From Chloroflexota bacterium (GTDB taxonomy: Bacteria > Chloroflexota > Limnocylindria > Limnocylindrales > CSP1-4): a DNA stretch of 9,814 nt. Below are positions 9,208 through 9,814 of the stretch, one piece after another (position 1 is the stretch's first letter; the number at the start of each line of letters is the position of its first letter). The notes beneath the pieces are model-generated. The model saw only the letters and a program-made list of their open reading frames with translations. It had not been told where the DNA came from and did not search any database. Made by a program: the position numbers and the translations under genes. The DNA lies in contig JAKAMV010000301.1 of NCBI GenBank assembly GCA_021812735.1, positions 1 to 9,814 on the forward strand, read 5' to 3'.

Positions 9208-9807
9208 TCAGAGCAGCACCAGGCCTGTCGGCGGGTGACGGCCGGCCTCCAGGGCCGCGAGCACGTCGCTCTCGCGGAGGCGGGGGAGGTCCGCGAAGAG
9301 GCCCGGGTCGGCGCGCAAGAGACGGCGATTGGCACGGGTGCCGGCGATGGCGAGCAGGAACGCATCGGTCGGGTCGTCGCGGCGCTTCAGGGCGATCCGG
9401 CGCTCAACGGCCTGGCCATCTCGGAGGCGCATCTCGAGCTCGATCGCGGTGCGCTTCCGCTGGCCGTGGAGCACTGCGTCCCAGGCTCGCTGCTCGGACC
9501 GGTCGGGCGGCGACGGCAGCGGAACCTCGGTCCGCCAGCCGAGCGGCGCGCGTGCGTGCGCGAGCAGGCTCCGCAGCAGGCGGGAACTGGCGGCGTCGCG
9601 GAGCGGCTCCGGGCCGGGATACAGGCGAAGCCACAGGTCCAGGCCCAGCACGCTGGCAAGACGCCCGGCCTCGGCGATGGTGAGCGTAGGCGCCTTGGCG
9701 CGCTCGATCTTCGAGTAGCGGGGACGCGACACGCGAGCCGCGGCGGCCACGTGCTCCTGGCTCACGCCGAGCCCCAGCCTCGCCTCCCGCAGCTCATCAG
9801 CGATCAC
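9208..9807 (-). CDS. XRE-family helix-turn-helix protein with an uncharacterised C-terminal domain
   Basis: At least 199 aa. Residues about 3-58 form an XRE/Cro-type DNA-binding domain (LREARLGLGVSQEHVAAAA, then VSRPRYSKIERAKAPTLT; recognition helix around 25-36). A Pro-rich junction (LYPGPEPLRD 62-71) leads to a second domain: WRTEVPLP 91-98, QRAWDAVL 106-113, IELEMRLRD 122-130, QAVERRIALKRR 132-143, then a hydrophobic strand AFLLAIAGTRANRRLL 149-164. The order Asp110, Glu123-x-Glu125, Asp130-x-Gln132, Arg-Arg resembles a nuclease-like or PD-(D/E)XK-type core and recurs in HTH proteins of actinobacteria and Chloroflexota, but catalysis is not shown. The GTG at 9807 is the only start inside the window; the frame is open to the right edge, so a few N-terminal residues may be missing. 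It is transcribed towards uvrA but separated by 157 bp with a hairpin and a uvrA promoter, so it is probably a separate unit. DNA targets are unknown. Confidence 0.85.
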   Translation of the reverse strand: MIADELREARLGLGVSQEHVAAAARVSRPRYSKIERAKAPTLTIAEAGRLASVLGLDLWLRLYPGPEPLRDAASSRLLRSLLAHARAPLGWRTEVPLPSPPDRSEQRAWDAVLHGQRKRTAIELEMRLRDGQAVERRIALKRRDDPTDAFLLAIAGTRANRRLLRADPGLFADLPRLRESDVLAALEAGRHPPTGLVLL

Positions 9808-9814
9808 GCGGAGG

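Overview
The window is very GC-rich with strong G/C third-position bias, so almost every frame is open for long stretches. Only eight genes are well supported, plus one possible small leader ORF. Gene content and the style of UvrA, UvrC and SecD fit a high-GC bacterium, most likely Chloroflexota (Limnocylindria/Ellin6529-like) or an actinobacterium. This is inferred from protein style only; there is no rRNA or other marker here. No RNA genes, mobile elements or CRISPR arrays were seen.

Layout: (1) 1-602, minus: 5' part of secD, running off the left edge. (2) 713-2569, minus: complete uvrC, upstream of secD. (3) 2570-2766: divergent intergenic region. (4) 2767-4449, plus: compact UvrD/PcrA-like SF1A helicase. 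(5) 4461-4565, plus: possible 34-aa leader ORF overlapping the next start. (6) 4562-5062, plus: small integral-membrane isoprenylcysteine carboxyl methyltransferase (ICMT/PEMT-like) protein. (7) 5063-5139: convergent gap with small hairpins. (8) 5140-5478 and 5475-5912, minus: an unknown 112-aa protein and a DUF6941-like 145-aa protein, with overlapping stop and start codons. (9) 5979-9050, minus: uvrA. (10) 9208-9807 (perhaps beyond), minus: XRE-type HTH protein with an unusual C-terminal domain.

The functional theme is nucleotide excision repair. UvrA (damage recognition), UvrC (dual incision) and a UvrD-family helicase lie within 8.4 kb, although on different strands and in separate transcription units; uvrB is not in the window. 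SecD belongs to the SecDF protein-export complex and is probably continued by secF to the left.

The clearest regulatory signal is at the start codons. Genes that begin transcription units have a -10-like A/T hexamer 6-9 nt before the start codon and little or no Shine-Dalgarno sequence: uvrA TAGACT, DUF6941 gene TACCAT, leader ORF TAGACT, secD TATCAT, and more weakly uvrC CAGAAT. The internal ICMT-like gene instead has a good Shine-Dalgarno. This suggests leaderless transcription of first genes. I do not see a clearly novel multi-gene system; the less ordinary items are the leader ORF, the DUF6941 pair, the reduced helicase and the HTH protein.
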